NCBI RefSeq assembly: GCF_019039255.1
Contig: NZ_CP077062.1
Location: forward strand, 186,001 to 250,000
Direction: 5' to 3'
Length of the DNA: 64,000 bases
From: Nocardioides panacis
GTDB lineage: Bacteria > Actinomycetota > Actinomycetes > Propionibacteriales > Nocardioidaceae
Below, in pieces: positions 31,651-41,625 of this stretch. The position numbers and the translations under genes were made by a program. The notes under the pieces are model-generated. The model saw only the letters and a list, made by a program, of their open reading frames with translations. It searched no databases and had not been told where the DNA came from. Every line of letters begins with the position of its first letter. Positions within the stretch are counted from its first letter, which is position 1.

Positions 31651-34161
31651 ATGTCTCTCCTCGACCGCCTTCCCGCCGACTCGGACGACGCCGACGCGCT
31701 GTTCGAGGCGTTCGGCACCTGGGCCGAGGAGCAGGGCCTGAGCCTCTACCCCGCGCAGGAGGAGGCCCTGATCGAGGTCGTCACCGGCGCGAACGTCATC
31801 CTCAGCACCCCCACCGGCACCGGCAAGAGCCTGGTCGCCACCGGGGCGCACTTCGCGGCCCTGGCCCGCGGCCAGCGCACCTTCTACACCGCACCGATCA
31901 AGGCGCTGGTCTCGGAGAAGTTCTTCGCGCTGATCGCGGTCTTCGGCCCCGACAACGTCGGCATGCTGACCGGCGACGCGGCGGTCAACGCGCAGGCGCC
32001 GATCATCTGCTGCACCGCCGAGGTGCTCGCCAACATCGCCCTGCGGGAGGGGGCGAGCGCGGACATCGGCCAGGTGGTGATGGACGAGTTCCACTTCTAC
32101 TCCGAGCCGGACCGCGGCTGGGCCTGGCAGGTCCCGCTCATCGAGCTGCCGCAGGCGCAGTTCGTGCTGATGTCCGCGACGCTCGGCGACGTCACCCGGT
32201 TCGTGGACGACCTGAGCCGCCGTACCGGACGCAACACCGCGGTCGTCAGCAGCGCGACCCGGCCGGTGCCGCTGACCTACCTGTGGGCGCTCACCCCGAT
32301 GCACGAGACGATCGAGGAGCTGCTGACCACCCACCAGGCCCCGGTGTACGTCGTGCACTTCACCCAGGCCTCGGCGCTCGAGCGGGCGCAGGCGCTCACC
32401 AGCATCAACGTGTGCACCCGCGAGGAGAAGGACAAGATCGCCGAGCTGATCGGCGGCTTCCGGTTCAGCCCGGGGTTCGGCAAGACCCTGTCCCGGCTGG
32501 TGAAGCACGGCATCGGCGTGCACCACGCCGGCATGCTCCCGAAGTACCGCCGGCTCGTCGAGCAGCTCGCGCAGGCCGGCCTGCTCAAGGTGATCTGCGG
32601 CACCGACACCCTCGGCGTCGGCATCAACGTGCCGATCCGCACGGTCGTGTTCACCGGGCTGAGCAAGTACGACGGGCGTCGCCAGCGGATGCTCAAGGCG
32701 CGCGAGTTCCACCAGATCGCCGGCCGCGCGGGGCGGGCCGGCTTCGACACCGCGGGCACCGTCGTGGTCCAGGCCCCCGAGCACGTCGTGGAGAACCACC
32801 GGCTGGTGCTCAAGGCCGGCGACGACCCCAAGAAGCTCAAGCGGGTGCAGCGCAAGAAGGCGCCCGAGGGCCAGGTGACCTGGAGCGAGGACACGTTCGA
32901 CCGGCTGGTCGTCGCCGAGCCCGAGGCGCTGGTCTCCCGGATGCGGGTCACCCACGCGATGCTGCTCAACGTGATCGCCCGGGAGGGCGACCCGTTCGTG
33001 GCGATGCGCCGGCTGCTGCGCGACAACCACGAGGACCCGCGCTCGCAGGTCCGGCTGGTCCGCCGGGCGATCGCGCAGTACCGCGCGCTGCTCGCCGCCG
33101 GTGTCGTCGAGCGCATCGACCCGCCCGGTCCCGACGGCCGCACCGTGCGGCTCGTCGCGGGGCTGCAGCTCGGCTTCGCGCTGAACCAGCCGCTGTCGAC
33201 GTACGCGCTGGGCGTCTTCGACGTGCTCGACCCCGAGGTGCCGACGTACGCCCTCGACGTCGTCTCCGTCGTCGAGGCCACCCTGGAGGACCCGCGGCCG
33301 GTGCTCGGCGCGCAGGAGCACAAGGCGCGCGGCGAGGCGGTCGGGGAGATGAAGGCCGACGGCATCGAGTACGACGAGCGCATGGAGCTGCTCGACGAGG
33401 TGTCCTGGCCCAAGCCGCTGCAGGACATGCTCGAGCACACCTACGAGGTCTACCGGCGCAGCCACCCGTGGGTCGCCGAGGACGCGCTGTCCCCGAAGTC
33501 GGTGGTCCGCGACATGTACGAGCGCGCGATGACCTTCGCGGAGTACGTCGCGTTCTACGGCCTGACCCGGTCCGAGGGGCTGGTGCTGCGCTACCTCGGC
33601 GACGCCTACCGGGCGCTGCGGCAGACCGTCCCGGACAGCGTGCGAACCGACGACCTCGAGGACATCGTGGAGTGGCTCGGTGCCGTGGTGCGGCAGACCG
33701 ACTCGAGCCTGCTCGACGAGTGGGAGCAGCTCAGCGACCCGACCCGCGTGCTGGAGAAGGACGTCGTCCCGCCCGAACCGGAGAACATCACCGCCAACGA
33801 GCGCGCGTTCACCGTGCTGGTCCGCAACGCGCTGTTCCGCCGGGTCGAGCTGGCCGCGCTGAACCGCTGGCACCAGCTCGGCGAGCTCGAGGCCGAGGCC
33901 GGCTCGACGATGACCGCCGAGGACTGGCGCGAGTCGCTGGCGTCGTACTTTGCGGAGTACGACGCGATCGACACCGGCCCGGACGCGCGCGGGCCGCGGA
34001 TGCTGCTGGTCGAGAAGGTCGGCCGTGCCTGGGAGGTCCAGCAGGTCGTCGGCGACCCGGAGGGCAACCACGACTGGCGGATCACCGCGACCGTCGACCT
34101 CGACGCGTCCGACGCCGAGGGCGAGCTGGTCCTGGACGTCACCGGCCTCGTCCAGCTCTAG
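31651..34161 (+). CDS. DEAD/DEAH-box helicase with DUF3516
   Basis: This 836-residue superfamily 2 helicase is of the Ski2-like type common in actinobacteria. Visible motifs: TPTGTGKS (53-60), YTAPIKALVSEKFF, VMDEFHFYSEPDRGW (motif II, DEFH), LMSATLGD, GVHHAGMLPKYRRLVEQL, and QIAGRAGRAGFDT (motif VI). The C-terminal 400 residues are the DUF3516 region. It probably acts on RNA or on structured nucleic acids; no substrate is known to me. ATG 31651 is preceded by GGGGGCGAG. It is followed by a strong terminator. Confidence 0.93.
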   Translation: MSLLDRLPADSDDADALFEAFGTWAEEQGLSLYPAQEEALIEVVTGANVILSTPTGTGKSLVATGAHFAALARGQRTFYTAPIKALVSEKFFALIAVFGPDNVGMLTGDAAVNAQAPIICCTAEVLANIALREGASADIGQVVMDEFHFYSEPDRGWAWQVPLIELPQAQFVLMSATLGDVTRFVDDLSRRTGRNTAVVSSATRPVPLTYLWALTPMHETIEELLTTHQAPVYVVHFTQASALERAQALTSINVCTREEKDKIAELIGGFRFSPGFGKTLSRLVKHGIGVHHAGMLPKYRRLVEQLAQAGLLKVICGTDTLGVGINVPIRTVVFTGLSKYDGRRQRMLKAREFHQIAGRAGRAGFDTAGTVVVQAPEHVVENHRLVLKAGDDPKKLKRVQRKKAPEGQVTWSEDTFDRLVVAEPEALVSRMRVTHAMLLNVIAREGDPFVAMRRLLRDNHEDPRSQVRLVRRAIAQYRALLAAGVVERIDPPGPDGRTVRLVAGLQLGFALNQPLSTYALGVFDVLDPEVPTYALDVVSVVEATLEDPRPVLGAQEHKARGEAVGEMKADGIEYDERMELLDEVSWPKPLQDMLEHTYEVYRRSHPWVAEDALSPKSVVRDMYERAMTFAEYVAFYGLTRSEGLVLRYLGDAYRALRQTVPDSVRTDDLEDIVEWLGAVVRQTDSSLLDEWEQLSDPTRVLEKDVVPPEPENITANERAFTVLVRNALFRRVELAALNRWHQLGELEAEAGSTMTAEDWRESLASYFAEYDAIDTGPDARGPRMLLVEKVGRAWEVQQVVGDPEGNHDWRITATVDLDASDAEGELVLDVTGLVQL

Positions 34162-34165
34162 GGCC

Positions 34166-34215
34166 GGGTCGTCCGGTTGAGCGCGCGCCCCGGCGCACCG
34201 GCAAGCGGACGACCC
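34166..34215. terminator. Inverted-repeat terminator between convergent genes
   Basis: GGGTCGTCCG (34166-34175) and CGGACGACCC (34206-34215) pair perfectly around a 30-base GC-rich loop, starting four bases after the helicase stop and facing the end of the acyl-CoA dehydrogenase gene. It shares the GGTCGTCCGGTTG segment with the terminator at 9605. Confidence 0.7.
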
Positions 34216-34235
34216 GATCCGCCGGAGTCGCCGGG

Positions 34236-35426
34236 TCAGACGAAGGCGCTCTCCCCGGTGATCGCCCGGCCGACGATCAGGGTGTTGATCTCGCGGGTGC
34301 CCTCGTAGGAGTAGATCGCCTCCGCGTCGGCGACGAACCGGCCGACGTGGTGCTCGAGCAGGATGCCGTTGCCGCCGAGCACCTCGCGGGCCCAGCCGAC
34401 GGTCTCGCGCATCCGGGCGGTCGTGAACGCCTTGGCCAGCGAGGCGTGCTCGTCCTTGACCAGCCCGGCGTCCTGGAGCTGGGAGACCCGCACGCACATC
34501 GCGGTGGAGGCGACCACGTTGGAGAGCATCTTGACCAGCAGGTCCTGGACGAGCTGGAAGCCGGCGATCGGCTGGCCGAACTGCTGGCGCTCCAGCGTGT
34601 AGCGCAGCGCGTGCTCGTAGGCGCCGCGGGCGCAGCCGGTGGCCTGCCAGGCGACGCCCATCCGGGTCACCTTGAGGACCTTGGCGGTGTCCTCGAAGGA
34701 GCTCGCACCCTGCAGCCGGTTCGCCTCCGGCACGCGTACGCCGGCCAGGTGGATCTCCGCGTTCTGCACCACGCGCAGCGCGATCTTGTCCTGCGTGACG
34801 TCGAAGGTCATCCCCTCGGCGCCCTTCTCGACCACGAACCCCTTGACCTGGTCGTCGGCCTCGTCGCGGGCCCAGATCACCACCAGGTCGGCGAAGGACG
34901 CGTTGCCGATCCACTTCTTCTCGCCGTCGAGCACCCACTCGTCGCCCTCGCGCCGGGCCGTGGTCGCCAGGCCGCCGGCGATCCCCGAGCCGACCTCGGG
35001 CTCGGTCAGGCCGAAGGCGCCGATCAGCTCCATCCGGGCCATCGCCGGCAGCCAGCGCTCGCGCTGCTCGTCGGAGCCGCACAGCTGGACCGACCCCATC
35101 GCGAGGCCGCCGTGCACCCCCATGAAGGTCTGCATCGAGGCGTCGACCCGGGCCATCTCCATCGCGACCATGCCGTCCAGCAGGCTGCTGCGGCCGGGGC
35201 AGCCCGGTCCGTCGTACTGGAGACCGGCGATGCCGAGGTCGGCGAGGCCGGGGACCAGCTCGTGCGGGAACTCCGCGCGGGTCCAGAAGCCGTTGATCAC
35301 CGGCTCGACGTGGGTCAGCATGAACTCGCGCACCCGCTCGACGAGCTTGCGGTCCTCGTCGTCGAGGAGCAGCTCGAAGCCGAGGAAGTCGGAGTCGGGG
35401 GTGTCGGACAGGTCCAGGTCGCTCAT
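34236..35426 (-). CDS. Acyl-CoA dehydrogenase
   Basis: This FAD enzyme oxidises acyl-CoA to trans-2-enoyl-CoA. It has 396 residues, full family length. Landmarks: AFGLTEPEVGSGIAGGLATTARR (FAD/substrate loop), WVLDGEKKWIGNASFADL, RQQFGQPIAGFQLVQDLLVKML, and YSYEGTREINTLIVGRAITG with the catalytic Glu of the SYEGT motif, as in glutaryl-CoA-type enzymes. It is the last gene of the PHA operon, two bases after phaZ on the minus strand, so it may process acyl-CoA released from stored polymer. Substrate chain length cannot be told. Confidence 0.9.
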   Translation of the reverse strand: MSDLDLSDTPDSDFLGFELLLDDEDRKLVERVREFMLTHVEPVINGFWTRAEFPHELVPGLADLGIAGLQYDGPGCPGRSSLLDGMVAMEMARVDASMQTFMGVHGGLAMGSVQLCGSDEQRERWLPAMARMELIGAFGLTEPEVGSGIAGGLATTARREGDEWVLDGEKKWIGNASFADLVVIWARDEADDQVKGFVVEKGAEGMTFDVTQDKIALRVVQNAEIHLAGVRVPEANRLQGASSFEDTAKVLKVTRMGVAWQATGCARGAYEHALRYTLERQQFGQPIAGFQLVQDLLVKMLSNVVASTAMCVRVSQLQDAGLVKDEHASLAKAFTTARMRETVGWAREVLGGNGILLEHHVGRFVADAEAIYSYEGTREINTLIVGRAITGESAFV

Positions 35427-35427
35427 G

Positions 35428-36294
35428 TCACTCCGTCTGGTCGGGGACGTCGGTGAGGAAACGCTCGATCACCGGGGCCAGGTCCCGGGCCTCGGTGAGG
35501 ATGCCCAGGTGCCCGCCGCGGTACACGTGCAGACGGGCGCGCGGCACCAGCCGGGCGATCATGCGGGCGTTGACGAGCGGCACGATCGGGTCGTCGTCGC
35601 CGCCGAGCACCAGCGTGGGCTGGGCCAGGAGCGGCAGGAACGGCAGGCTCGACCAGCCGGTGGTCGCGGCCAGCTGGTAGTAGTAGCCGCGCTTCGGTCC
35701 GGACCGGGTGGTGGCGTGCAGCAGCCGCGCGCCGGCCTCCGGGTCGTCGCGCATGGTGCCGCCGTAGATCTCCGCGGCGATGCTCCGGGCGTACGCCGGG
35801 TCGCGGTGCCGCCGCGGGGTGAGCATCTTGGCGAGCACCTGCGGGTGTGCCGGGACCATCAGCGACCCGGTGCCGGTGGCCACGAGCACCACGCGGCGCA
35901 CCCGGCGGCGCGACTGCAGCGCGAGCTGCTGGGCGAGCGCGCCGCCCCACGACAGGCCGAGCACGTCGAACTCCCGGTGCCCCAGCCGGGCCACCAGCGC
36001 GGTCACCCAGGACGACAGCGCGGCCATCGAGTAGGGGAACGGGGGAGCCGGCGACCCGCCCACCCCTGGTACGTCGAACCGGATCACGCCCCGGTCCGGG
36101 TCGAGGGCGTCGACCAGCGGCTGCAGCGCCTCCAGGCTCGCGCCGATCCCGTTGCACAGCAGCAGCGGCGGCGCGTCTGCGAGCCGGCCGCGGCCGGGGC
36201 GGAGGCTGACCCGCACCTGGATGCCGCGGACCGCGATGGTGCGGAGCCGGTCGCGGCTCACGGCGCGCAGCCGGGGCTCAGCGGTCGAGGACAT
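35428..36294 (-). CDS. phaZ: Intracellular poly(3-hydroxyalkanoate) depolymerase
   Basis: This 288-residue alpha/beta hydrolase closely follows the medium-chain-length PHA depolymerase family: LLCNGIGASLEALQPLVDAL, RFDVPGVGGSPAPPFPYSM, GLSWGGALAQQLALQ (nucleophile Ser115), YGGTMRDDP, RGYYYQLAATTGWSSLPFL, LVLGGDDDPIVPLVNARM and the catalytic His in RGGHLGILTEA. It hydrolyses stored polyester granules. It overlaps the end of phaC by 17 bases, so synthesis and breakdown enzymes are coupled. Confidence 0.92.
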   Translation of the reverse strand: MSSTAEPRLRAVSRDRLRTIAVRGIQVRVSLRPGRGRLADAPPLLLCNGIGASLEALQPLVDALDPDRGVIRFDVPGVGGSPAPPFPYSMAALSSWVTALVARLGHREFDVLGLSWGGALAQQLALQSRRRVRRVVLVATGTGSLMVPAHPQVLAKMLTPRRHRDPAYARSIAAEIYGGTMRDDPEAGARLLHATTRSGPKRGYYYQLAATTGWSSLPFLPLLAQPTLVLGGDDDPIVPLVNARMIARLVPRARLHVYRGGHLGILTEARDLAPVIERFLTDVPDQTE

Positions 36295-38017
36295 AGGTGC
36301 CTGGCGCGTCGCAGACCGGCTCGTAGGCGGCGGAGCCCAGGCGACGGGGCTTGTTGCGCTCCGGTCCGGTGCGCTCGGCCAGCCACCCGACGTAGTCGTC
36401 CCACCAGCTGCCCTTGACCTTGGAGGCGGCCGCCAGCCAGGCCTGGCTGTCCGCCGGGTTCCGGTCCGCGGTCTGGAAGCTCGCCTTGGGGTTGCCGGGC
36501 GGGTTCACCATCGAGGCGATGTGGCCGCTCGTGGAGAGCACGAACTTGGACCGGCCGCCGAGCAGCTGCGTGGTCCGGTAGCAGGACTCCCACTTGCACA
36601 GGTGGTCGGCGATGCCTGCCACGACGTAGGAGTCGGTGTCGACCTTGCCGAGGTCCACGTCGCTGCCGAGCATCCGCGCGCCGTCCGGCCGGGTCAGCCC
36701 GTTGGAGATGGCGAGCTCCATGAAGTCGCGGTGCATCGCGGCGGTCATCCGGACCGGGTCGGCGTTCCAGTAGAGGATGTCGAACGCCTTGGGGGCGTGG
36801 CCCAGCAGGTAGTTGTTGACCCAGTAGTTCCAGATCAGGTCGTTGGGTCGCAGCCAGGCGAACACCTCGGCGAGCGAGCGGCCGTCGAGGTAGCCCTTCT
36901 CCTGCGACGCCTTGACCGAGGCCGCCGCGGCCTTGCGGGAGAGCAGCGCGCTGGGCAGGCCGGCCTGCTCCTGGTCGAGCACCGTGACGGCCAGGCTGAA
37001 CGCGGCCACCCGGTCGAGCTCGCCGGTCGCGGCGAGGTGCCCCATCACCATCGAGCTGAGCATCCCGCCCGAGCAGATCCCGAACAGCGCGACCTGGTCG
37101 GCCCGGGCGATCTTCTGCGCGGCGGTCATCGCCTCGAGGATCGCCTGCCCGTAGCTGTCGACGCCCCAGTCGGCGTGCCGGGCGTCCGGGTTGCGCCAGG
37201 AGATGCAGTAGACCTGCTGGCCGTTGGCCACCAGGTGCTCCACCAGGCTGCGCTCCGCGGCCAGGTCGATGACGTAGTACTTGTTGATCGTCGGCGGCAC
37301 GATGAGGAGCGGGACGGTGCGCACCTTGGGGGTCTGCGGGGTGTACTGGATCAGCTCGAACATGTCGGTGCGGAGCACCACCGCGCCGGGCGTCACCGCG
37401 ATGTCGGTGCCGACCTCGAAGGCGTCGGGCTCCACCATCGAGGGCACCCGCGGGGCACTGGCGAAGTCGCGCACGAAGCGCCGGCCGCCCTCGACGAGGT
37501 TGCCGCCGCCGGTGTCCACGATCCGCTTGAGCACCTTGGGGTTCAGGAAGGGGTTGTTGCTGGGCGCGGACGCCTCGACGAGGTTGTCGACGATGAACCC
37601 GATCCGCTGGTCGTCGCCCCAGTCGAGCTCGGCGTCCTGGACCAGGCCCCGCGCGGTCTCGCCGACGGCGAGGTAGGTCTGCAGCGTGCGGCGGAGCATC
37701 GGGTTCTTGGCCCAGCCCTCGTCGGAGAAGCGCCGGTCCTTCTCGTGCGGGGCCAGCTCGGAACGGCCCGCCCCCACCCGGGCCAGCTCGACGGCGAGGT
37801 CCTTGGTCCGGCCGGCCACCTTGCCCGGCCGCCGGGCGAGGTGCGTGGTGAACCGGACGCCGGACATGCCGGGCACGAACCGCCGCAGCGGGCTGCGGGC
37901 CGCGTCCCCGAGCAGCAGGTCGAGGGGGGCGGCGGAGTCGGTGCCGTCGGCGGTGTCGTCGGCCTCGCGCATCCGGCCGTCGGCCTGCTCGGACGCGGGC
38001 GTCGTGGCGGCGCTCAC
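36278..38017 (-). CDS. phaC: Polyhydroxyalkanoate synthase
   Basis: PHA synthase polymerises 3-hydroxyacyl-CoA on granule surfaces. The 579-residue length fits class I/II synthases, which act without PhaE or PhaR. The lipase-like box is GICSGG with the nucleophile Cys315. Other landmarks are [68 protein letters not shown] in content, the catalytic Asp in [10 protein letters not shown], and the His in [15 protein letters not shown]. Together with a medium-chain-type PhaZ and an acyl-CoA ligase it suggests medium-chain polymer, but this is inference. It overlaps the ligase stop by four bases. Confidence 0.93.
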   Translation of the reverse strand: MSAATTPASEQADGRMREADDTADGTDSAAPLDLLLGDAARSPLRRFVPGMSGVRFTTHLARRPGKVAGRTKDLAVELARVGAGRSELAPHEKDRRFSDEGWAKNPMLRRTLQTYLAVGETARGLVQDAELDWGDDQRIGFIVDNLVEASAPSNNPFLNPKVLKRIVDTGGGNLVEGGRRFVRDFASAPRVPSMVEPDAFEVGTDIAVTPGAVVLRTDMFELIQYTPQTPKVRTVPLLIVPPTINKYYVIDLAAERSLVEHLVANGQQVYCISWRNPDARHADWGVDSYGQAILEAMTAAQKIARADQVALFGICSGGMLSSMVMGHLAATGELDRVAAFSLAVTVLDQEQAGLPSALLSRKAAAASVKASQEKGYLDGRSLAEVFAWLRPNDLIWNYWVNNYLLGHAPKAFDILYWNADPVRMTAAMHRDFMELAISNGLTRPDGARMLGSDVDLGKVDTDSYVVAGIADHLCKWESCYRTTQLLGGRSKFVLSTSGHIASMVNPPGNPKASFQTADRNPADSQAWLAAASKVKGSWWDDYVGWLAERTGPERNKPRRLGSAAYEPVCDAPGTYVLDR

Positions 38018-39516
38018 GCGTCGTCACCCTCGGGTGCGCTGACCTCGCGGCGCAGGATCTTGCCGGTCGGGCCCTTCGGGAGCTCCTCGACGATCCAGAG
38101 GTGGCGGGGGTACTTGTAGGCCGCCAGCCGCTCCTTGGCGAACTCCCGCAGCTCGTCCTCGCTGACCTTCTGGCCGGCCTTGAGCGCGACGGCGGCGCCG
38201 ACCTCCTCGCCGAGGTCGTCGTGCGGGACGCCGACGACGGCCACCTCGGCCACCGCCTCGTGCTCGTAGAGCGCCTCCTCGACCTCGCGCGGGTAGACGT
38301 TGTAGCCGCCCCGGATGATCAGGTCCTTCTTGCGGTCGACGATGAAGAAGTAGCCGTCCTCGTCCTGCTTGGCCATGTCGCCGGAGCGGAACCAGCCGTC
38401 CGGGATGGCCTCCTGGGTGGCCTCCTCGCGACCCCAGTAGCCCTTCATGACGTTCTCGCCGCGGATCGCGATCTCGCCCACCTCGCCGTCCGGGGTGTCC
38501 TTGCCCTCGTCGTCGACGAGCTTCATCTCCACCCCCCGCACGGGTACGCCGATGGAGCCCGGCTTGCGCTCGAGGTCGGGACGGTTGAACGAGGCGACCG
38601 GGGAGGTCTCGGAGAGGCCGTAGCCCTCCAGCACGATGCAGCCGAACTGCTCCTCGAACTTCTTCATCACCTCGACGGGCATCGCGGAACCGCCGGAGAT
38701 GCAGGTGCGCAGGCTGGAGACGTCGAAGGACGCGGCGTCCTCGACGTGCAGCATGCCGGCGTACATCGTGGGGACGCCCTCGAAGACCGTGACCTTGTCG
38801 CGGCCGATCACCTCGAGCGCCTTCTTCGCGTCGAAGCGGGGGATCAGGGTCAGGCAGGCGCCGGCGGTGACCGCGGCGTTCAGCCCGCAGGTCAGGCCGA
38901 AGCAGTGGAACAGCGGCAGGCAGCCCATCACGACGTCCTCGTCGGACAGCTCGACGAGGGTCTCGGCGCTGGTCGAGGCGTTGGTGGCGAGGTTGTGGTG
39001 GGTGAGCTCGGCGCCCTTGGGCTGACCGGTGGTGCCCGAGGTGTAGAGCAGCACGACCGTGTCGTCGTCGTCGCGGTCGACGACCTCGTCGTCCGGCTCG
39101 TGCCGGGCGAGCAGCTCCAGGAACCCGTCGGCCTCGACGGGGATGCAGTCGATGCCGACGGTGGAGGCCGCCTTGCCGGCCTCGTCGGCCATCGCCTCCC
39201 ACGCGAAGACGACCGAGGCACCGGAGTCCTCGAGGTAGTACTGCACCTCGCGCGCCTTGAGCAACGGGTTCATCGGCACGACGACCGCGCCCGCGGCGAG
39301 CGCGCCGTAGAACAGCACCGGGAACGGCGGCACGTTCGGCAGGACCAGGCCGACCCGGTCGCCGGGGCCGACCCCCTTGCTCTTCAGCAGCGCGGTGACC
39401 CGGCGGGCGCCGTCGAGCAGCTGGTCGTAGCTCAGCACCAGCTCGTCGAGCCGCACGGCCGGGCGGTCGCCGTGGTCGCGGGCCGCGGTGGTGAGGTTCT
39501 GGGCAAGGTTGGTCAC
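38014..39516 (-). CDS. Long-chain fatty acid-CoA ligase (AMP-binding)
   Basis: This ligase activates a fatty acid to acyl-CoA through an acyl-AMP. It has 500 residues. Motifs: [21 protein letters not shown] (AMP-binding P-loop), [69 protein letters not shown], and the catalytic Lys in [13 protein letters not shown] 39516 is chosen because GGAGG lies before it and the protein begins [20 protein letters not shown] like its family; the frame stays open upstream without similarity. It is the first gene of the PHA operon and likely supplies or recycles acyl-CoA. Confidence 0.9.
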   Translation of the reverse strand: MTNLAQNLTTAARDHGDRPAVRLDELVLSYDQLLDGARRVTALLKSKGVGPGDRVGLVLPNVPPFPVLFYGALAAGAVVVPMNPLLKAREVQYYLEDSGASVVFAWEAMADEAGKAASTVGIDCIPVEADGFLELLARHEPDDEVVDRDDDDTVVLLYTSGTTGQPKGAELTHHNLATNASTSAETLVELSDEDVVMGCLPLFHCFGLTCGLNAAVTAGACLTLIPRFDAKKALEVIGRDKVTVFEGVPTMYAGMLHVEDAASFDVSSLRTCISGGSAMPVEVMKKFEEQFGCIVLEGYGLSETSPVASFNRPDLERKPGSIGVPVRGVEMKLVDDEGKDTPDGEVGEIAIRGENVMKGYWGREEATQEAIPDGWFRSGDMAKQDEDGYFFIVDRKKDLIIRGGYNVYPREVEEALYEHEAVAEVAVVGVPHDDLGEEVGAAVALKAGQKVSEDELREFAKERLAAYKYPRHLWIVEELPKGPTGKILRREVSAPEGDDA

Positions 39517-39751
39517 TGTCGCCTCCGGTGCTGCGGTGGTCGAGGGGCGTGCGGACGGCTGTCCCGGTCGGCCCAGGTCGTCCGGTCCACCTACCCACTG
39601 TGGCGGCGACCACACTCCGGGCGCCGGATGGTGGACCCTGGCCAGCGCGCCCACGCCGGTGCCAGGGTGAGTCACAGGGGTATCAGGAGTCGCCGCACCC
39701 GCTCCTGTCCGACGTACACGCATCGAGACTCGAACAGAGGCGGAGGCAGGC

Positions 39752-41383
39752 ATGTCGCAGGCACGCATGAAGCACGGCTCGGAGAGCTTCTTCATCGAGG
39801 GGGAGGGCCTGCTCACCACGCAGGTCGGCGGACGCACCGGGGACGAGGCCGACCCGGTCAGCGAGTCGGAGACGCCGCGGGCCCCCGCGCCGCGGGCGCT
39901 GGCCGCCGACGCCGCGCCGCCGTTCCGGTTCTCCCGGGTCGGCCCCAGGGGCACCGCCCTGGGCGCGGCGGCGACCAGGAAGCTGGCCCGCGCGATGGTC
40001 GTCGGCGGCGGGGGACCCGGCGACGTGCCGGCCGGCTACACCTACCTCGGCCAGTTCATCGACCACGACCTGACCATGGACCGCACCGACGTGATGTTCG
40101 GTGACGACGTCCGCCCCGTCGACCTGCTGCAGGGCCGGTCCCCGCGCCTCGACCTCGACTCGCTCTACGGCAACGGCCCCGGCGACGCGGCGTCCGCGAA
40201 GTTCTACTCCGACGGCCTGCACCTCAAGACCGGTACGACGCTCGCGGTCCCGCCGGACCGCGCGAAGCCCGGCCACGACCTGCCCCGGGTGGGGAAGGGG
40301 TCCAGCAAGGCCGCGAAGCGCACGGCCCTGGTCCCTGACCTGCGCAACGACGAGAACCTGGTGGTCGCCCAGACGCACGTGGCGATGATCCACTTCCACA
40401 ACCGGGTGCTCGACAAGCTGCCGGTGTCCGTGCCGCCCACCGAGCGGTTCACCCGGGCGCGCAAGCGCGTGACGCTGCACTACCAGTGGATGATCCGGCA
40501 CGACTACCTGCCGCGGATCTGCCAGAGGAGCGTCCTCGACGACGTGTTCGCGAGCGGCCGCAAGCTCGTCGAGCCGGATGCGCCGCCGGCCTCGATCCCG
40601 ACGATGCCCGTCGAGTTCTCGGTCGCGGCCTTCCGGCTCGGGCACAGCATGGTGCGCGCGACCTACAACTGGAACCGGCGCTTCCCCGGCACCGCCGGCT
40701 CGCTGGACTTCCTGTTCGCGTTCTCCGGCACCAGCGGCGACATGTTCGGCGACGTCCGGCTGCCCAGCAACTGGATCGCGGACTGGCGGCGGATGTACGA
40801 CTTCCCGGCCGGTGGCCGGCCGGGACTCGCGGCGCCCGGCAGCAACGTCAACCACGCGATGCGGATCGACACCCGGCTCACCGACCCCCTGGCGGACCTG
40901 CCGCTGGGCTCGTTCGGCGGCGACGCCTCGATCCCCGACGGGGACCTGCGGCGCAACCTCGCGTTCCGCAACCTGGTGCGCGCCAACATGGTCCGGCTCG
41001 CCAGCGGCCAGCAGATGGTCACCCGGCTGAAGGCCCGGGGCGTCGACGTCACCGCGCTGACCCGCGCGCAGATCCTGGACGGCGCAGGCGGCGCCCGGCT
41101 GGACCACCTGACCGCGGCGGAGAAGAACGCGGTGGTCGCCCGGACCCCGCTGTGGTTCTACGTGCTGCGCGAGGCCGAGCTGAACGACGGGCGGCTCAGG
41201 GGCGTCGGCGCCCGGATCGTGGCCGAGACGTTCCACCGGGCGATGGAGGGCAGCCGGTTCTCGATCGTGCGGAACCCGGAGTTCCGGCCGTCCCTGGGGC
41301 GCGACGACACGACGTTCGAGATGACCGACCTGCTGTTCTTCGCGTTCGGCGGCAAGGCCGGGATCAACCCGCTGGGCGGCTGA
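39752..41383 (+). CDS. Animal-type haem peroxidase family protein
   Basis: This 543-residue protein belongs to the peroxidase-cyclooxygenase superfamily. Key sites: [14 protein letters not shown] (distal His and neighbouring Asp), [11 protein letters not shown] (calcium-binding loop), [18 protein letters not shown] (proximal haem His), and a normal C-terminal end near [14 protein letters not shown]. No signal peptide is visible, so it may be intracellular or leave by another route. The start is ATG 39752, after GGCGGAGGCAGGC. The gene is divergent from the PHA operon. Substrate is unknown; halide or organic-radical chemistry is possible for the family. Confidence 0.88.
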   Translation: MSQARMKHGSESFFIEGEGLLTTQVGGRTGDEADPVSESETPRAPAPRALAADAAPPFRFSRVGPRGTALGAAATRKLARAMVVGGGGPGDVPAGYTYLGQFIDHDLTMDRTDVMFGDDVRPVDLLQGRSPRLDLDSLYGNGPGDAASAKFYSDGLHLKTGTTLAVPPDRAKPGHDLPRVGKGSSKAAKRTALVPDLRNDENLVVAQTHVAMIHFHNRVLDKLPVSVPPTERFTRARKRVTLHYQWMIRHDYLPRICQRSVLDDVFASGRKLVEPDAPPASIPTMPVEFSVAAFRLGHSMVRATYNWNRRFPGTAGSLDFLFAFSGTSGDMFGDVRLPSNWIADWRRMYDFPAGGRPGLAAPGSNVNHAMRIDTRLTDPLADLPLGSFGGDASIPDGDLRRNLAFRNLVRANMVRLASGQQMVTRLKARGVDVTALTRAQILDGAGGARLDHLTAAEKNAVVARTPLWFYVLREAELNDGRLRGVGARIVAETFHRAMEGSRFSIVRNPEFRPSLGRDDTTFEMTDLLFFAFGGKAGINPLGG

Positions 41384-41394
41384 ACTTCCACCGG

Positions 41395-41594
41395 GTGCGC
41401 ACGGCGATCCAGGAGAACGCCAGCCGGGGCGACCGGGTGCGCTACCCGTTCTGGGAGTCGCACGCGGTGCACGTCGAGGGGGGCTCGTGGAGTTCGAGGC
41501 CGCCTCGCGGGCCAGCGAGCTCGGCCACTACGTCACGGTGCACCTGGTCGCGCAGCGCGCCGGCGTCCCGGGGCAGCGGGTCTCGGTGGACTGA
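41395..41594 (+). CDS. Small unknown coding remnant with frameshift
   Basis: Between the peroxidase and the thioesterase, a GTG at 41395 opens VRTAIQENASRGDRVRYPFW ESHAVHVEGG. At the run of six G (41478-41483) the frame must shift to give LVEFEAASRASELGHYVTVH LVAQRAGVPGQRVSVD and a stop at 41594. Both halves look like real protein in composition, and a one-base gain (or two-base loss) joins them into about 66 residues. I recognise no family. It could also be a decayed gene. Confidence 0.4.
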
Positions 41595-41625
41595 GCCGGC
41601 CCGACCCGCCGGTAGGGTCCGGCGG

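Noticed and set aside
29868-31718. Long minus-strand frame overlapping the EEP gene and the 22-bp repeats
   Set aside because: Its translation is Arg/Pro/Gly-rich and out of frame with the recognisable EEP motifs.
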